From positions 124,001 through 188,000 of the forward strand of contig NZ_UGGU01000003.1 of NCBI RefSeq assembly GCF_900450765.1: DNA of 64,000 nucleotides. Direction: 5' to 3'. Source of the stretch: Fusobacterium necrogenes (GTDB lineage: Bacteria; Fusobacteriota; Fusobacteriia; Fusobacteriales; Fusobacteriaceae). The first letter of the stretch is position 1. Each line of letters opens with the position of its first letter. Made by a program: the position numbers and the translations under genes. The notes below the pieces were generated by a model, which had not been told where the DNA came from, did not search any database, and saw nothing but the letters and a program-made list of their open reading frames with translations. Shown piece after piece: positions 7,467 through 16,091 of this stretch.

Positions 7467-8756
7467 CTAATAGTTACTGCTATTCTTCTTTGGAATGAAT
7501 TTAAAGAGAACTCCTCCAATTATTGCTGGTAAGACCCAAGCAAGTCCAAAAGATTCTAGTGGAAGTAAAGAATAAATACTTGTGAAGAAAGAAAGTTTTA
7601 TTCCTATAGTTTGTAATGCTTCATAACCACTTATAATTCCAGCTCCTACGACAGTCCCAATGAAAATATTATCATTTGTAATTTTATTTTTTAAGATATT
7701 TAAAAATATTAATGCAATTGCAATAGGATATAAGAATACTAAAACAGGCACAGCTAATTTGATTATGATATCAACCCCAAACATAGCAAAAATTATACTT
7801 ATAATAGTAGTTATAACAGCTAATTTTTCATATGATATTTTAGTTAGATCACTAAAATAATCGGCAACAGTCGCAGTAAGTCCAATTGCTGTTGTAAGAC
7901 AAGCACCAGTAACACAAATACCTAAGATAATTTTTCCAAAATTTCCAAGGAGTAATTTAGCTGTAGAAGTAAGAAGTTCAACACTTCCAATTCCTGCAGG
8001 GAGAATATTAGTTACAGTACTTCCTATGTATCCCAAACCACCATAAACTATTGCAAGACCACCAATAGCTATGAAACTAGCTTGTATAAGGAAAGAAACC
8101 TCTTGATTAGGAGATAGTTCTCTATCTTTTCTGATAGATTTTAAAATTATATCTGAGAAAACAATAGCGGCAAGAGTGTCCATTGTTTGATAACCATTTA
8201 AAAATCCATATTTGAATGGAGTAATTTCTTTTTCAAGTGGAATAGACTTACCTAGAGGAATAAATACACCCTTAAAAATTATAATAGCAAGAACTACTAA
8301 AAGAATAGGTGTCAAAATAGCACCGACTCTATCTACTACTTTACTAGATTTAAGTGAAAAAAGTAGAGATATCCCAAAGAAAATAATTATGAAAACAATA
8401 TTATAAATACTGTAATTAGTAGAATTTTTGGGAAAAATCATCTCAAAGGCAGTAGCTCCAGTTCTAGGTAGAGCAAGTAGTGGACCTATAGAAAGAATCA
8501 AAGCTATATTAAAAAATTTACTAAATTTTGGAGATACTCTTTTAGCAAAGCTATCTAAATCTTTTCCAGCAAAAGCAGAGGTAAATATAGCTAAAAGTGG
8601 AAAACCAGCTCCTGTTAGGATAAAACCAATGGCAGCAGGGATCCATTCATCTCCATTTATAAATCCAACCATAGGTGGAAAAATTAAATTTCCGGCACCA
8701 AACAGCATTGCAAAAAGAGCAAAGCCTGTGACAATGACATCTTTTTTCTTATACAT
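7467..8756 (-). CDS. brnQ: Branched-chain amino acid transporter, BrnQ/LIVCS family
   Basis: 429 residues with about 12 hydrophobic segments. The N-terminus has GFALFAMLFGAGNLIFPP, the signature start of the BrnQ family of sodium- or proton-coupled leucine/isoleucine/valine carriers. Length and the loop DYFSDLTKISYEK agree with the family. The ATG at 8756 follows AAGGAGG. It is a single gene convergent with rpsP. There is no T-box or other leader in front of it (about 90 bases separate it from the infC promoter), so its regulation is not evident. Confidence 0.93.
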   Translation of the reverse strand: MYKKKDVIVTGFALFAMLFGAGNLIFPPMVGFINGDEWIPAAIGFILTGAGFPLLAIFTSAFAGKDLDSFAKRVSPKFSKFFNIALILSIGPLLALPRTGATAFEMIFPKNSTNYSIYNIVFIIIFFGISLLFSLKSSKVVDRVGAILTPILLVVLAIIIFKGVFIPLGKSIPLEKEITPFKYGFLNGYQTMDTLAAIVFSDIILKSIRKDRELSPNQEVSFLIQASFIAIGGLAIVYGGLGYIGSTVTNILPAGIGSVELLTSTAKLLLGNFGKIILGICVTGACLTTAIGLTATVADYFSDLTKISYEKLAVITTIISIIFAMFGVDIIIKLAVPVLVFLYPIAIALIFLNILKNKITNDNIFIGTVVGAGIISGYEALQTIGIKLSFFTSIYSLLPLESFGLAWVLPAIIGGVLFKFIPKKNSSNY

Positions 8757-8847
8757 AATTTTCCTCCTTAAATATTCAAGTTTTAGTATATTTTATAAAA
8801 ATATTTTATCAATGTCAAATTAAATTAAGACTTTATAAAAAAATATC

Positions 8848-8876
8848 TTGACAAATTATAATCAATCTATTATAAT
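8848..8876 (+). promoter_or_regulatory. Promoter of infC-rpmI-rplT
   Basis: Consensus TTGACA (8848-8853), a 17-base spacer and TATAAT (8871-8876). The start point near 8883 gives a leader of about 170 bases. Confidence 0.8.
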
Positions 8877-8882
8877 GATATA

Positions 8883-9040
8883 GTTAAATAGATATTTAAA
8901 AGAAGAAACTACCTGTTTCTCACCTTATGGGCATTAGCTTACACAAGGTCAAAAGCTTTTTTTAATGATAGTTACGTTTATTTATTATAAAAGTTAGAGA
9001 TACAGGGCATAGTTTGTCCTGTTTTTATTTATAATTTAGA
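8883..9040 (+). promoter_or_regulatory. Structured infC leader with attenuator-like hairpin
   Basis: The leader begins with a small hairpin (AGAAAC, 8904-8909, with GTTTCT, 8915-8920). Near its end ACAGG (9002-9006) pairs with CCTGT (9018-9022), followed by a T-rich run, an attenuator-like layout shortly before the ribosome site. In Firmicutes the infC-rpmI-rplT operon is controlled by L20 binding to its leader, and the same is inferred here. The L20-binding fold itself was not resolved by eye. Confidence 0.55.
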
Positions 9041-9055
9041 ATGGAGGTGCTTATT

Positions 9056-9562
9056 ATTACTGAGAAAATTAGAATTAATGAAAAAATAAAAGGAAAAGAG
9101 TTTAGAATAATCTCATCTTCTGGGGAACAATTAGGAGTGATGAGTGTTAATGCAGCACTTGAATTAGCTAGACAAGAAGGATTAGATCTAGTTGAGATAG
9201 CAGCTACTGCTAAACCACCTGTATGTAAAATAATGGATTTTGGGAAATACAGATATGAACAGATGAGAAAAGCAAAGGAAGCGAAGAAAAATCAAAAACA
9301 AACAATTGTAAAAGAAATAAAAGTAACAGCTAGAATAGATAGTCATGACTTAGAAACTAAGATGTCTCAGATTAAAAAATTCTTAGAAAAAGAAAATAAA
9401 GTTAAAGTGACACTAGTGCTATTTGGAAGAGAAAAAATGCATTCTACTTTGGGTGTAGATACATTGGATGAGATAGCTGATAAATTTGCTGAAATAGCTG
9501 AAGCAGATAAAAAATACAACGATAAGCAAAAACATGTAATCTTATCGCCAAAGAAAAATTAA
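9056..9562 (+). CDS. infC: Translation initiation factor IF-3 (probable AUU start)
   Basis: About 168 residues. The protein matches IF-3 throughout: KIRINEKIKGKEFRI at the N-terminus, CKIMDFGKYRYEQ in the middle, and the C-terminal domain with KVTLVLFGREKMH. The start is unusual. The only upstream ATG (9041) overlaps a full GGAGGTG ribosome site (9043-9049), and the codons at the right distance are ATT at 9053 and 9056. IF-3 genes classically use AUU, which lets IF-3 repress its own translation. ATT 9056 is preferred here for spacing, with 9053 possible. It is the first gene of infC-rpmI-rplT. Confidence 0.93.
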   Translation: MTEKIRINEKIKGKEFRIISSSGEQLGVMSVNAALELARQEGLDLVEIAATAKPPVCKIMDFGKYRYEQMRKAKEAKKNQKQTIVKEIKVTARIDSHDLETKMSQIKKFLEKENKVKVTLVLFGREKMHSTLGVDTLDEIADKFAEIAEADKKYNDKQKHVILSPKKN

Positions 9563-9599
9563 TAATAAAGATTTATATATTTGAGAGGAGGACATTATT

Positions 9600-9806
9600 A
9601 TGCCAAAAATGAAGACTCATAAAGGAGCTAAAAAAAGAATAAAAGTTACAGGGACAGGTAAATTTGTAGTAAAACACTCAGGAAAAAGTCATATTTTAAC
9701 TAAGAAAGATAGAAAAAGAAAAAATAACCTAAAGAAAGATTTCGTAGTAACTGAAACTTTAACAAGACACATGGAAGCTTTATTACCATATGGAGCAGGA
9801 AGATAA
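9600..9806 (+). CDS. rpmI: 50S ribosomal protein L35
   Basis: 68 residues, highly basic, starting [20 protein letters not shown] and containing [13 protein letters not shown], both diagnostic of L35. The start has a GAGAGGAGG ribosome site. It lies between infC and rplT in the standard order. Confidence 0.97.
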   Translation: MPKMKTHKGAKKRIKVTGTGKFVVKHSGKSHILTKKDRKRKNNLKKDFVVTETLTRHMEALLPYGAGR

Positions 9807-9856
9807 TTAATTTAGCATAAAAGCATATTTTCGATAAATAATTAGGAGGAAATGTA

Positions 9857-10207
9857 ATGAGAGTTAAAACTGGTATAGTTAGAAGAAGAAAGCATAAAAA
9901 AGTTTTAAAAGCAGCTAAGGGATTTAGAGGTGCTTCTGGAGACGTTATAAAACAAGCTAAACAAGCTACAATGAAAGCAGCAGCTTATTCTACAAGAGAT
10001 AGAAAAGTAACTAAGAGAAGAATGAGACAATTATGGATAATCAGAATAAATACAGCTGCTAGATTAAATGGATTGACATATTCAACTTTAATGAATGGTC
10101 TTAAGAAAGCTGGAATTGTATTAGATAGAAAAGTTTTAGCGGATATAGCTTTAAACAATTCAGCAGAGTTCACAAAATTAGTAGAAACTGCAAAATCAGC
10201 TCTATAA
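9857..10207 (+). CDS. rplT: 50S ribosomal protein L20
   Basis: 116 residues beginning MRVKTGIVRRRKHKKVLKAA, with the L20-typical AYSTRDRKVTKRRMRQLWI and the C-terminal globular part. L20 binds 23S rRNA early in assembly and, in Firmicutes, represses its own operon by binding the leader mRNA. The start follows TTAGGAGGAA. It is the last gene of infC-rpmI-rplT, with a strong terminator 27 bases after the stop. Confidence 0.97.
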   Translation: MRVKTGIVRRRKHKKVLKAAKGFRGASGDVIKQAKQATMKAAAYSTRDRKVTKRRMRQLWIIRINTAARLNGLTYSTLMNGLKKAGIVLDRKVLADIALNNSAEFTKLVETAKSAL

Positions 10208-10233
10208 TTTAAATTATATTATAAAATAAAAGG

Positions 10234-10267
10234 CTTTGAAAGGAAAGAGAACTTTCAAAGTTTTTTT
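10234..10267 (+). terminator. Intrinsic terminator after rplT
   Basis: CTTTGAAAG (10234-10242) pairs with CTTTCAAAG (10252-10260) and is followed by seven T. It ends the infC operon and separates it from the small-RNA candidate that follows. Confidence 0.88.
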
Positions 10268-10361
10268 ATGATATTCATATATATGTAAAAAAAAAATTAA
10301 AAAAAAATAAAAAAATATTTAAATGTAACGAAGTTGTCACAAAGGAAAGATATAATAAGTT

Positions 10362-10437
10362 TGTAATAAATCTTTCCCCAAGATATTTTAATATAGATTA
10401 GTAAAAATAGCAGACAAAAGTCTGCTATTTTTATTTT
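10362..10437 (+). ncRNA. Candidate small RNA, copy A of the CTTTCCCC family
   Basis: An intergenic unit with promoter-like elements TGTAAC (10324-10329), TTGTCA (10334-10339) and TATAAT (10351-10356), then the core CTTTCCCCAA (10372-10381), and then a strong terminator (ATAGCAGAC and GTCTGCTAT with a T run, about 10406-10436). The predicted transcript is about 75 bases with no open frame of note. Copy B near 45.18 kb on the other strand has the same elements at exactly the same distances, although its flanks are unrelated. Fusobacteria have known small RNAs, but whether this is one of them was not tested. The C-rich core is a natural seed for pairing with G-rich ribosome sites (inference). 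Confidence 0.6.
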
Positions 10438-11731
10438 ATTTGTTATCAATTTGATACGACAATATATTTTGGTATTCTTCAGGAGTATCAATATCTAGAA
10501 ACTCTTTTTTATCTTGGAAGTCTACAAAAGAGATAAGGGCTGTTTTTTTTATAATTTCTCGACCACCAGTATCTCCCTCTAGTTTTAACAAATCTTCTCT
10601 TTTATTTTTAGGAAAAAATACTGGAGAAAAAGATTGACCTTCGGCTCTTGGAATTGTAATATAATTGTATCTCAAAAAATTGAAATAAATTTTTAGAAGA
10701 GTATTTTTTGTCAAAAGAGGTTGATCAGCAGTAAAAAAAACAATTCCTTCTCCTGATGAATTGTTTATACCAAGCTTTATACTTTCACTTTGTCCAAATT
10801 GAGATCTTTTATTTTCAAGATAATTGTATCCAAAATTTTTAGTCAAATCTTTTACCCATTTTTCTCTTCCACATACATATATGTTATAAAAAGGTAGAAA
10901 AGATAATTTTTCTAAGGTATATCCAAGTAGGTTTGTATCTCTATAAGGAAGTTGTAATTTATTTTTTCCCATTCTCTTTGAATATCCTGAAGCCATAACT
11001 ATTGCATCAGTAGGAATGTATTTAAAAAAATAGTTATGATAAAGTGAACCTAGAATAAAATTGTATGGACAATTTTCTTTTTTTAGCTGATTACAAATTT
11101 CTAAGGTTTGTGAAAATTTTTCAAGATAATTATCTCCATCTATTCCATTAAAAAATAAGTAGTTATTTGTATTTGAAGAACATTTAAAAAAATCACCAAA
11201 TTTAATATAATCTTTTAAGAAATACTTGTTTGCAATTTTATTTATATAGAGGCTAAATTTCTCTTTAAAAATTTCAAATCTATGAATATTATTTTTCTCT
11301 AACTTTAAATTTAGGATATCTAAATTGATTACTCCGATAGTTTTTGTTGAAAAAGGGGGAATACAAGGTTCTGTATCACTCCAAGCTTTTATTTTTTTCT
11401 CTTTAGCTCCATCACCTTCTATTAATATATAGTCAAATTCTTTTTTTAAATTGTAAATCTTATCATATGAAGGAGAATAAAGCTTATTATTTTCTAGCTT
11501 TTCCCCATAGACAAAGATATTTTTTGAAAGCCCTTTAATTTTGTTATTAGCTGTTATTAATACTTCAAATTCTTCAGGTTTTGGGAGAAAGATTTTAGTA
11601 GTTGTAGTTATTAATACTTTTCCAGAAACAGAGAGTTCTCTAGCTAAAGAAAACATAAGAGAGGTTTTTCCACCAGCACCTGTAATAGTAATAACATCTC
11701 CTTTTTTTATATCAAATACTTTTACTAACAT
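10436..11731 (-). CDS. YqeC-MobA/MocA-like fusion, selenium-dependent hydroxylase accessory
   Basis: 431 residues with two parts. Residues 1-230 resemble YqeC (P-loop-like TGAGGKTS near residue 17, LITTTTKIF, LIEGDGAK). From about residue 245 follows a MobA/MocA-like nucleotidyltransferase (VMASGYSKRMGKNKLQLPY, then TADQPLL and a late DIDTPEEY). Both families occur with selenium-dependent molybdenum hydroxylases, where the nucleotidyltransferase is thought to mature the molybdopterin cofactor. They are usually separate genes; here they are joined. No hydroxylase, selD or moa gene is in the window. The ATG at 11731 follows AAGGAGGTGG. Family assignment is fairly sure; the pathway role is inferred. 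Confidence 0.75.
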   Translation of the reverse strand: MLVKVFDIKKGDVITITGAGGKTSLMFSLARELSVSGKVLITTTTKIFLPKPEEFEVLITANNKIKGLSKNIFVYGEKLENNKLYSPSYDKIYNLKKEFDYILIEGDGAKEKKIKAWSDTEPCIPPFSTKTIGVINLDILNLKLEKNNIHRFEIFKEKFSLYINKIANKYFLKDYIKFGDFFKCSSNTNNYLFFNGIDGDNYLEKFSQTLEICNQLKKENCPYNFILGSLYHNYFFKYIPTDAIVMASGYSKRMGKNKLQLPYRDTNLLGYTLEKLSFLPFYNIYVCGREKWVKDLTKNFGYNYLENKRSQFGQSESIKLGINNSSGEGIVFFTADQPLLTKNTLLKIYFNFLRYNYITIPRAEGQSFSPVFFPKNKREDLLKLEGDTGGREIIKKTALISFVDFQDKKEFLDIDTPEEYQNILSYQIDNK

Positions 11732-11790
11732 AATCCACCTCCTTTTTTTATATTTTATGATAGAAGAGAATTTTATTCAAGTATAAATAA

Positions 11791-11836
11791 TAAAAAGAAG
11801 AGAATATTACAATAAAATTTGTAATAATTCTCTTCT
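11791..11836 (-). terminator. Intrinsic terminator after metQ
   Basis: AGAAGAGAAT-ATTAC and GTAAT-ATTCTCTTCT (minus strand sense) make a long stem with one bulge, followed on the minus strand by five T. It lies 32 bases past the metQ stop. Confidence 0.8.
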
Positions 11837-11867
11837 AGTTTATTAATATAAATTGATTTAAAACTTA

Positions 11868-12650
11868 TTAAAATGTAGCGACAACTCCACCATTATAATT
11901 AGATAGAATATATTGTTTTACTTTTTCACTTTGTAAAGCTTGAATAAGTTTAACTATATCTTCTTTTTTTTCATCTCCTTCTCTTACAGCTAAAATATTA
12001 GCATAAGGAGATTCTTCCCCTTCTAGAACTAAAGCATCTTTTACCGGAGAAAATCCAGCTTCTAAAGCATAGTTACCATTGATTACAGCAGCAGCTACAT
12101 CTGGTAAAACCCTAGGAAGTTGTGGAGCTTCAATAGGTTTGAATTTTAATTTTTTAGGATTTTCAACAATATCAAATTCTGTTGCATATAGATTATTAGG
12201 ATCAGCTAATTTGATAAGTCCTTTATTATGTAATAATATAAGTGCTCTTCCACCATTAGATGGATCGTTAGGGATAGCAACAGTAGCTTTTGCTGGTATA
12301 TCTTCAAGCTTTGTATATTTTTTAGAAAATACTCCTAATGGTTCTACATGAATTTTTGCAGCTGAAACAAGTTTTAGATTTCTTTCGTTTGCAAATTTTT
12401 CTAAGTATGGATAGTGTTGAAAATAATTAGCATCTATTTCACCATCAGCTAATGAAAGATTTGGAGTCACATAGTCAGTGAACTCTATAACTTTTAAATC
12501 TACTCCTTGAGCTTTTAAATCATCTTTTATTAAATTTAAAAGTTCAGCATGTGGAACAGGAGTAGCTCCAACTTTTAATTCTCCAGCTACAGAATTAATA
12601 CCTAGTGTTAAAAGTCCTGCTAATAAAAGTGTTTTAACTGATAATTTCAT
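11868..12650 (-). CDS. metQ: Methionine ABC transporter substrate-binding protein
   Basis: 260 residues, NlpA/MetQ family. A signal peptide covers about residues 1-22 (LLLAGLLTLGINSVAG). There is no lipobox cysteine, so the protein appears to be secreted rather than lipid-anchored, unlike many MetQ. The mature part starts ELKVGATPVPHAELL and has the family segments DANYFQHYPYLE and IPNDPSNGGRAL. It would capture methionine in the periplasm and deliver it to MetI-MetN. It is the last gene of the metN-metI-metQ unit behind a SAM riboswitch. Confidence 0.92.
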   Translation of the reverse strand: MKLSVKTLLLAGLLTLGINSVAGELKVGATPVPHAELLNLIKDDLKAQGVDLKVIEFTDYVTPNLSLADGEIDANYFQHYPYLEKFANERNLKLVSAAKIHVEPLGVFSKKYTKLEDIPAKATVAIPNDPSNGGRALILLHNKGLIKLADPNNLYATEFDIVENPKKLKFKPIEAPQLPRVLPDVAAAVINGNYALEAGFSPVKDALVLEGEESPYANILAVREGDEKKEDIVKLIQALQSEKVKQYILSNYNGGVVATF

Positions 12651-12679
12651 ATTATCCTCTCCCTTATGTTTTATGTTAT

Positions 12680-13327
12680 TTATCTATTTTTTTTTGATCT
12701 GTAAACTAAATAATCTCCGAGTGATTGTAAGATTTGAACTACTATAATAATAACTATTACTGCGTATATCATGATATCTGTTTTAAATCTTTGATATCCA
12801 AATCTGATAGCTAGATCTCCTAATCCACCAGCACCAATTGTTCCTGCCATAGCTGAAAATCCAATAAGACTTACTATAGTAACAGTTATACCATGTAGTA
12901 TATGAGGCATAGTTTCAGGTATCATAACTTTAAATATTATTGTCCAGTTATTTGCTCCCATACTAGAACTAGCTTCAATGAGACCTTTATCTACTTCGTT
13001 TAAAGCACCCTCTATCATTCTGGCTACAAATGGAGCTGCTGAGATAGAAAGAGGTACTATTGCTGCAGTACTTCCTATTGTTGTTCCTACTATTATTCTT
13101 GAAAGAGGAAAAAGAAGTATCATAAGTATAATAAAAGGGAATGATCTTAAGGTATTGATTACAAAATCTAGTACTTTGTTGAGTTTAGGTTTTTCCAAAA
13201 TATTTCCTTCTTTTGTAATTGTAAGAAGTATTCCTATTGGAAATCCAATTAATAGTGAAAAAAATGTTGAGAAAAAAACCATGTATAATGTTTCTAATGT
13301 AGATGTCCATATCATACTAAATACCAT
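12680..13327 (-). CDS. metI: Methionine ABC transporter permease
   Basis: 215 residues with about five membrane segments. The conserved permease loop [18 protein letters not shown] (the EAA-type contact with the ATPase) lies near residue 145. It matches MetI in size and in FPIGILL and [18 protein letters not shown]. It overlaps the metN stop by 11 bases, with a GAGGTGAT ribosome site inside metN, so translation is probably coupled. Confidence 0.93.
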   Translation of the reverse strand: MVFSMIWTSTLETLYMVFFSTFFSLLIGFPIGILLTITKEGNILEKPKLNKVLDFVINTLRSFPFIILMILLFPLSRIIVGTTIGSTAAIVPLSISAAPFVARMIEGALNEVDKGLIEASSSMGANNWTIIFKVMIPETMPHILHGITVTIVSLIGFSAMAGTIGAGGLGDLAIRFGYQRFKTDIMIYAVIVIIIVVQILQSLGDYLVYRSKKNR

Positions 13328-14327
13328 TGTATATCACCTCTGTGAGTACTCCTGCTTCATTTTTAAACCAAGATATAGCTTCTTTTTGCTGATCAATATT
13401 TCCAGAAAGTTCTATAAATAGGTGTCCTACCTTCATAGTAGATAAATTATCAATAGATCCTCCAATTATACTAAGATCTATATTGAAGGTTCTCACAGCT
13501 TGAGAAATTATAGGTTCTTCAGCCATTGTGCCTAAAAAATCGAGTCTAACTATTGACTTACCCTTTGTTTTCATTATCTCTATTCCTTGCTTTTCGTCAG
13601 CTGGAAGATAAGAAATTAGTTCCTTTGTAACTTCAGTTTGTGGATTAGAGAAAATATGGTGGACACTTCCAGATTCTACAATTTTTCCATCAGACATTAC
13701 AGCTACTCGATTACAAATATCTCTGATTACTTCCATTTGATGAGTTATCATCACAACTGTAAGCCCAAATTGTTTTTTTATATTTTTTATTAATTCCAGT
13801 ATTGATTTAGTTGTTTTAGGATCTAGGGCTGAAGTAGCTTCGTCAGATAGTAGTATATCTGGATTATTTGCTAATGCTCTAGCTATGGCTACTCTTTGCT
13901 TTTGTCCGCCAGATAACTGTGATGGATAGTAATTTTCTTTATCAGAAAGTTCAACTACCTTTAAAAGTTCTTTAACTCTCCTGTCTATATCAGATTTTTT
14001 CCAATTAGCAATCTCTAGGGAAAAAGCTATATTTTCTCCTACTGTCCTTGAAGAAAGTAGATTAAAATGTTGGAAAATCATTCCTATTTTTTTTCTTCTT
14101 TCTAATAACTCTGCTTTAGAAAGAGCTGTAATATCAATACCATCTATTATAATTTTTCCATCTGTTGGTTCTTCAAGTCTGTTTATGAGTCTTATTAAAG
14201 AAGATTTTCCAGCACCACTAAGTCCAATTACTCCAAAAATATCCCCTGTTTTTATTTCTAAAGATACATTTTTAACGGCATGATAGCCATTAGGATATAT
14301 TTTATTTATGTTTTGTATCTCTATCAT
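13317..14327 (-). CDS. metN: Methionine ABC transporter ATP-binding protein
   Basis: 336 residues. The start is set at 14327 ([14 protein letters not shown]) because CAGGAGGTA lies just before it; the frame stays open further upstream only because it runs into the riboswitch. Motifs are Walker [10 protein letters not shown], signature [15 protein letters not shown], Walker [13 protein letters not shown] and the ITHQ switch. The last 75 or so residues form the NIL domain that binds methionine and inhibits transport in this family. It is the first gene of metNIQ. Confidence 0.95.
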   Translation of the reverse strand: MIEIQNINKIYPNGYHAVKNVSLEIKTGDIFGVIGLSGAGKSSLIRLINRLEEPTDGKIIIDGIDITALSKAELLERRKKIGMIFQHFNLLSSRTVGENIAFSLEIANWKKSDIDRRVKELLKVVELSDKENYYPSQLSGGQKQRVAIARALANNPDILLSDEATSALDPKTTKSILELIKNIKKQFGLTVVMITHQMEVIRDICNRVAVMSDGKIVESGSVHHIFSNPQTEVTKELISYLPADEKQGIEIMKTKGKSIVRLDFLGTMAEEPIISQAVRTFNIDLSIIGGSIDNLSTMKVGHLFIELSGNIDQQKEAISWFKNEAGVLTEVIYNGI

Positions 14328-14350
14328 TCTTACCTCCTGTAGATATTTAT

Positions 14351-14495
14351 TAGTAAAAAAATCTCTATTACCATCAAGTAATAGAGATATAATAGAGCTT
14401 TTTAGTTCTATCCATCTTTCTGGAATTAGCACCACACTTTAAAGCAGGTTGCTGAAACTTCTTTGGGCCAGTCCCTCGGTTTCTCTTGATGGTTA
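14351..14495 (-). promoter_or_regulatory. SAM-I (S-box) riboswitch with terminator, controls metNIQ
   Basis: On the minus strand the leader shows the S-box landmarks in order: CCATCAAGAGAAACCGAGGG, ACTGGCCC, GAAGTTTCAGCAACC, the GTGTGGTGCTAATTCC arm, and GATGG closing P1 (arms 14488-14494 and 14410-14416). Downstream, ATCTCTATTAC and GGTAATAGAGAT form an intrinsic terminator with a T run (14355-14388), 28 bases before the metN start. With S-adenosylmethionine bound, transcription should stop. The remaining gap to 14675 holds only the promoter and AT-rich sequence. Confidence 0.95.
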
Positions 14496-14512
14496 ATTTC
14501 TTTGTTAGAGTT

Positions 14513-14541
14513 ATGATATAATTTTTTTATAAAAATGTCAA
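14513..14541 (-). promoter_or_regulatory. Promoter of the SAM riboswitch-metNIQ transcript
   Basis: Minus strand TTGACA (14541-14536), a 17-base spacer, then TATCAT (14518-14513). The start falls just before the S-box aptamer. Confidence 0.7.
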
Positions 14542-14675
14542 TACTTTTTTTGAAAATATAAAAATCTTTTATTGGAATTTATTTTTTAGGAATAGAAACG
14601 AGAAAAAATCTTTATATTTTTGTAAATAAATTTTATATTCTTCAATTTTTTAGTTTCTATAAGTTTACTTTCATT

Positions 14676-16037
14676 TTATAATTTTATAAATTTTCTTTTC
14701 TCTTTTTTCTTAGGCAATTTAAATGAAAAGGGAAGTTCTTTTCTAAGGATAATAATACTAATAATAAAACACATAAAATCTGAAGCTGGAAGAGATAGCC
14801 AGACACCAGTTTCTCTCAAGAATAATGGAAGTATAATTATTGAAATTATAAAAAATACAATGCTCCTCAATGAAGAAATTATATTTGATAACTTTGTCAT
14901 CCCTTTAGATTGTAAGTATGATATATTAATAAAATTTGCTCCTTGAAAGATAATAGCACTTGCAAATAAAATCAATCCATGTGCTGCTAAATCTACAAGA
15001 GCTTTATCATTATTAAATAATTTTACTAAATATTTTCCAAAGAATATTATAGTTAGGAGTATAGATGAAGATATAAAGAAAGTTACTATATGTCCTAATC
15101 TATATGTTTTTTTAACTCTCTCATACTCTTTTATTCCATAGTTATAGCTTATAATAGGTTGTATTCCTTGAGATAATCCAGTAAATAAGCATCTAAATAT
15201 ATAACAAATGTATGCAACAATACAGTAAGCTGATACTCCTATTTCTCCTAAAAATCTCATAAAAGAGATATTGAAGAGTGCATTTGTAAGTGCTGCTGTA
15301 AACTCTATTGTAAATGATGGAAAACCAATAGAGATAATATTTTTAAGAAAAGGCATCTTTATTTTTTGGAATTTATATTTTAATTTACAATCTATTCTAT
15401 AAAAGTATTTTACTAAAAATAAAAATGAAAATAATTGTCCAATAGCTGTAGCAAAAGCTCCTCCAAAGACTCCCCACTTAAATATTATAATAAATAACCA
15501 ATCTAAAAATACATTAGTGATAGCTCCAATAAGCATAGATATGAAAGCATATACTGGAGCTTTATCATTTCTGACTACAGCATTTAAGCTATTAGATAGC
15601 ATTAAAAATATCATAGCAATGATGCAAGTATAGAGATATATTTTAACTTGTAAAAGTAACTGTTCACTAGAACCTAACAAAAATATCAATCTATCTCCAC
15701 TAATTAGAACTAAGGCTAAAATGAGAATGTAAAAAATAATATTCAAAGTAACTATATATGAGAAACAGGTATTTTTAAATTTTATATTTTTAGGACGTAG
15801 AGACATCAAAGTAGCTCCACCAGTTCCAATTAATAAACTTATAGCAATTCCTAGGTTAATAATAGGGTAAGCTATATTTACAGCAGCAAGTCCAGCTGCA
15901 CCAACCCCTTGTCCAATAAAAATTCCATCTACAATGGCATAGAGAGCATTAACCATCATACCAGTAACAGCAGGTATTGAAAAATTAAAAAATAGCCTTG
16001 TGATTGAATCCTTTTTTAGGTCAATAGCTTTAAACAT
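14676..16037 (-). CDS. MATE family efflux transporter
   Basis: 453 residues with about 12 hydrophobic segments. The N-terminus (SITRLFFNFSIPAVTGMMVNAL ... IFIGQGVGAAGLAAVNIAYP) and the repeated half-protein pattern are typical of the MATE/NorM/DinF group of sodium- or proton-driven exporters of drugs and metabolites. The substrate cannot be told. The start has a GAGGTGG ribosome site. It is a single gene; glsA ends and MATE begins about 55 bases apart on the same strand, so some co-transcription is possible. Confidence 0.9.
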   Translation of the reverse strand: MFKAIDLKKDSITRLFFNFSIPAVTGMMVNALYAIVDGIFIGQGVGAAGLAAVNIAYPIINLGIAISLLIGTGGATLMSLRPKNIKFKNTCFSYIVTLNIIFYILILALVLISGDRLIFLLGSSEQLLLQVKIYLYTCIIAMIFLMLSNSLNAVVRNDKAPVYAFISMLIGAITNVFLDWLFIIIFKWGVFGGAFATAIGQLFSFLFLVKYFYRIDCKLKYKFQKIKMPFLKNIISIGFPSFTIEFTAALTNALFNISFMRFLGEIGVSAYCIVAYICYIFRCLFTGLSQGIQPIISYNYGIKEYERVKKTYRLGHIVTFFISSSILLTIIFFGKYLVKLFNNDKALVDLAAHGLILFASAIIFQGANFINISYLQSKGMTKLSNIISSLRSIVFFIISIIILPLFLRETGVWLSLPASDFMCFIISIIILRKELPFSFKLPKKKEKRKFIKL

Positions 16038-16091
16038 TTTTCCACCTCATTTTAAAAATATTAGTTCTTTTAGATAAGATAAAATTACAAT

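Noticed and set aside
8428-8823. 131-codon open frame opposite brnQ
   Set aside because: Antisense shadow of a well-supported transporter gene; no ribosome site or family resemblance.
11541-12351. Plus-strand frames opposite the YqeC-MobA and metQ genes
   Set aside because: Both lie wholly or mostly inside confident minus-strand genes and show no motif.
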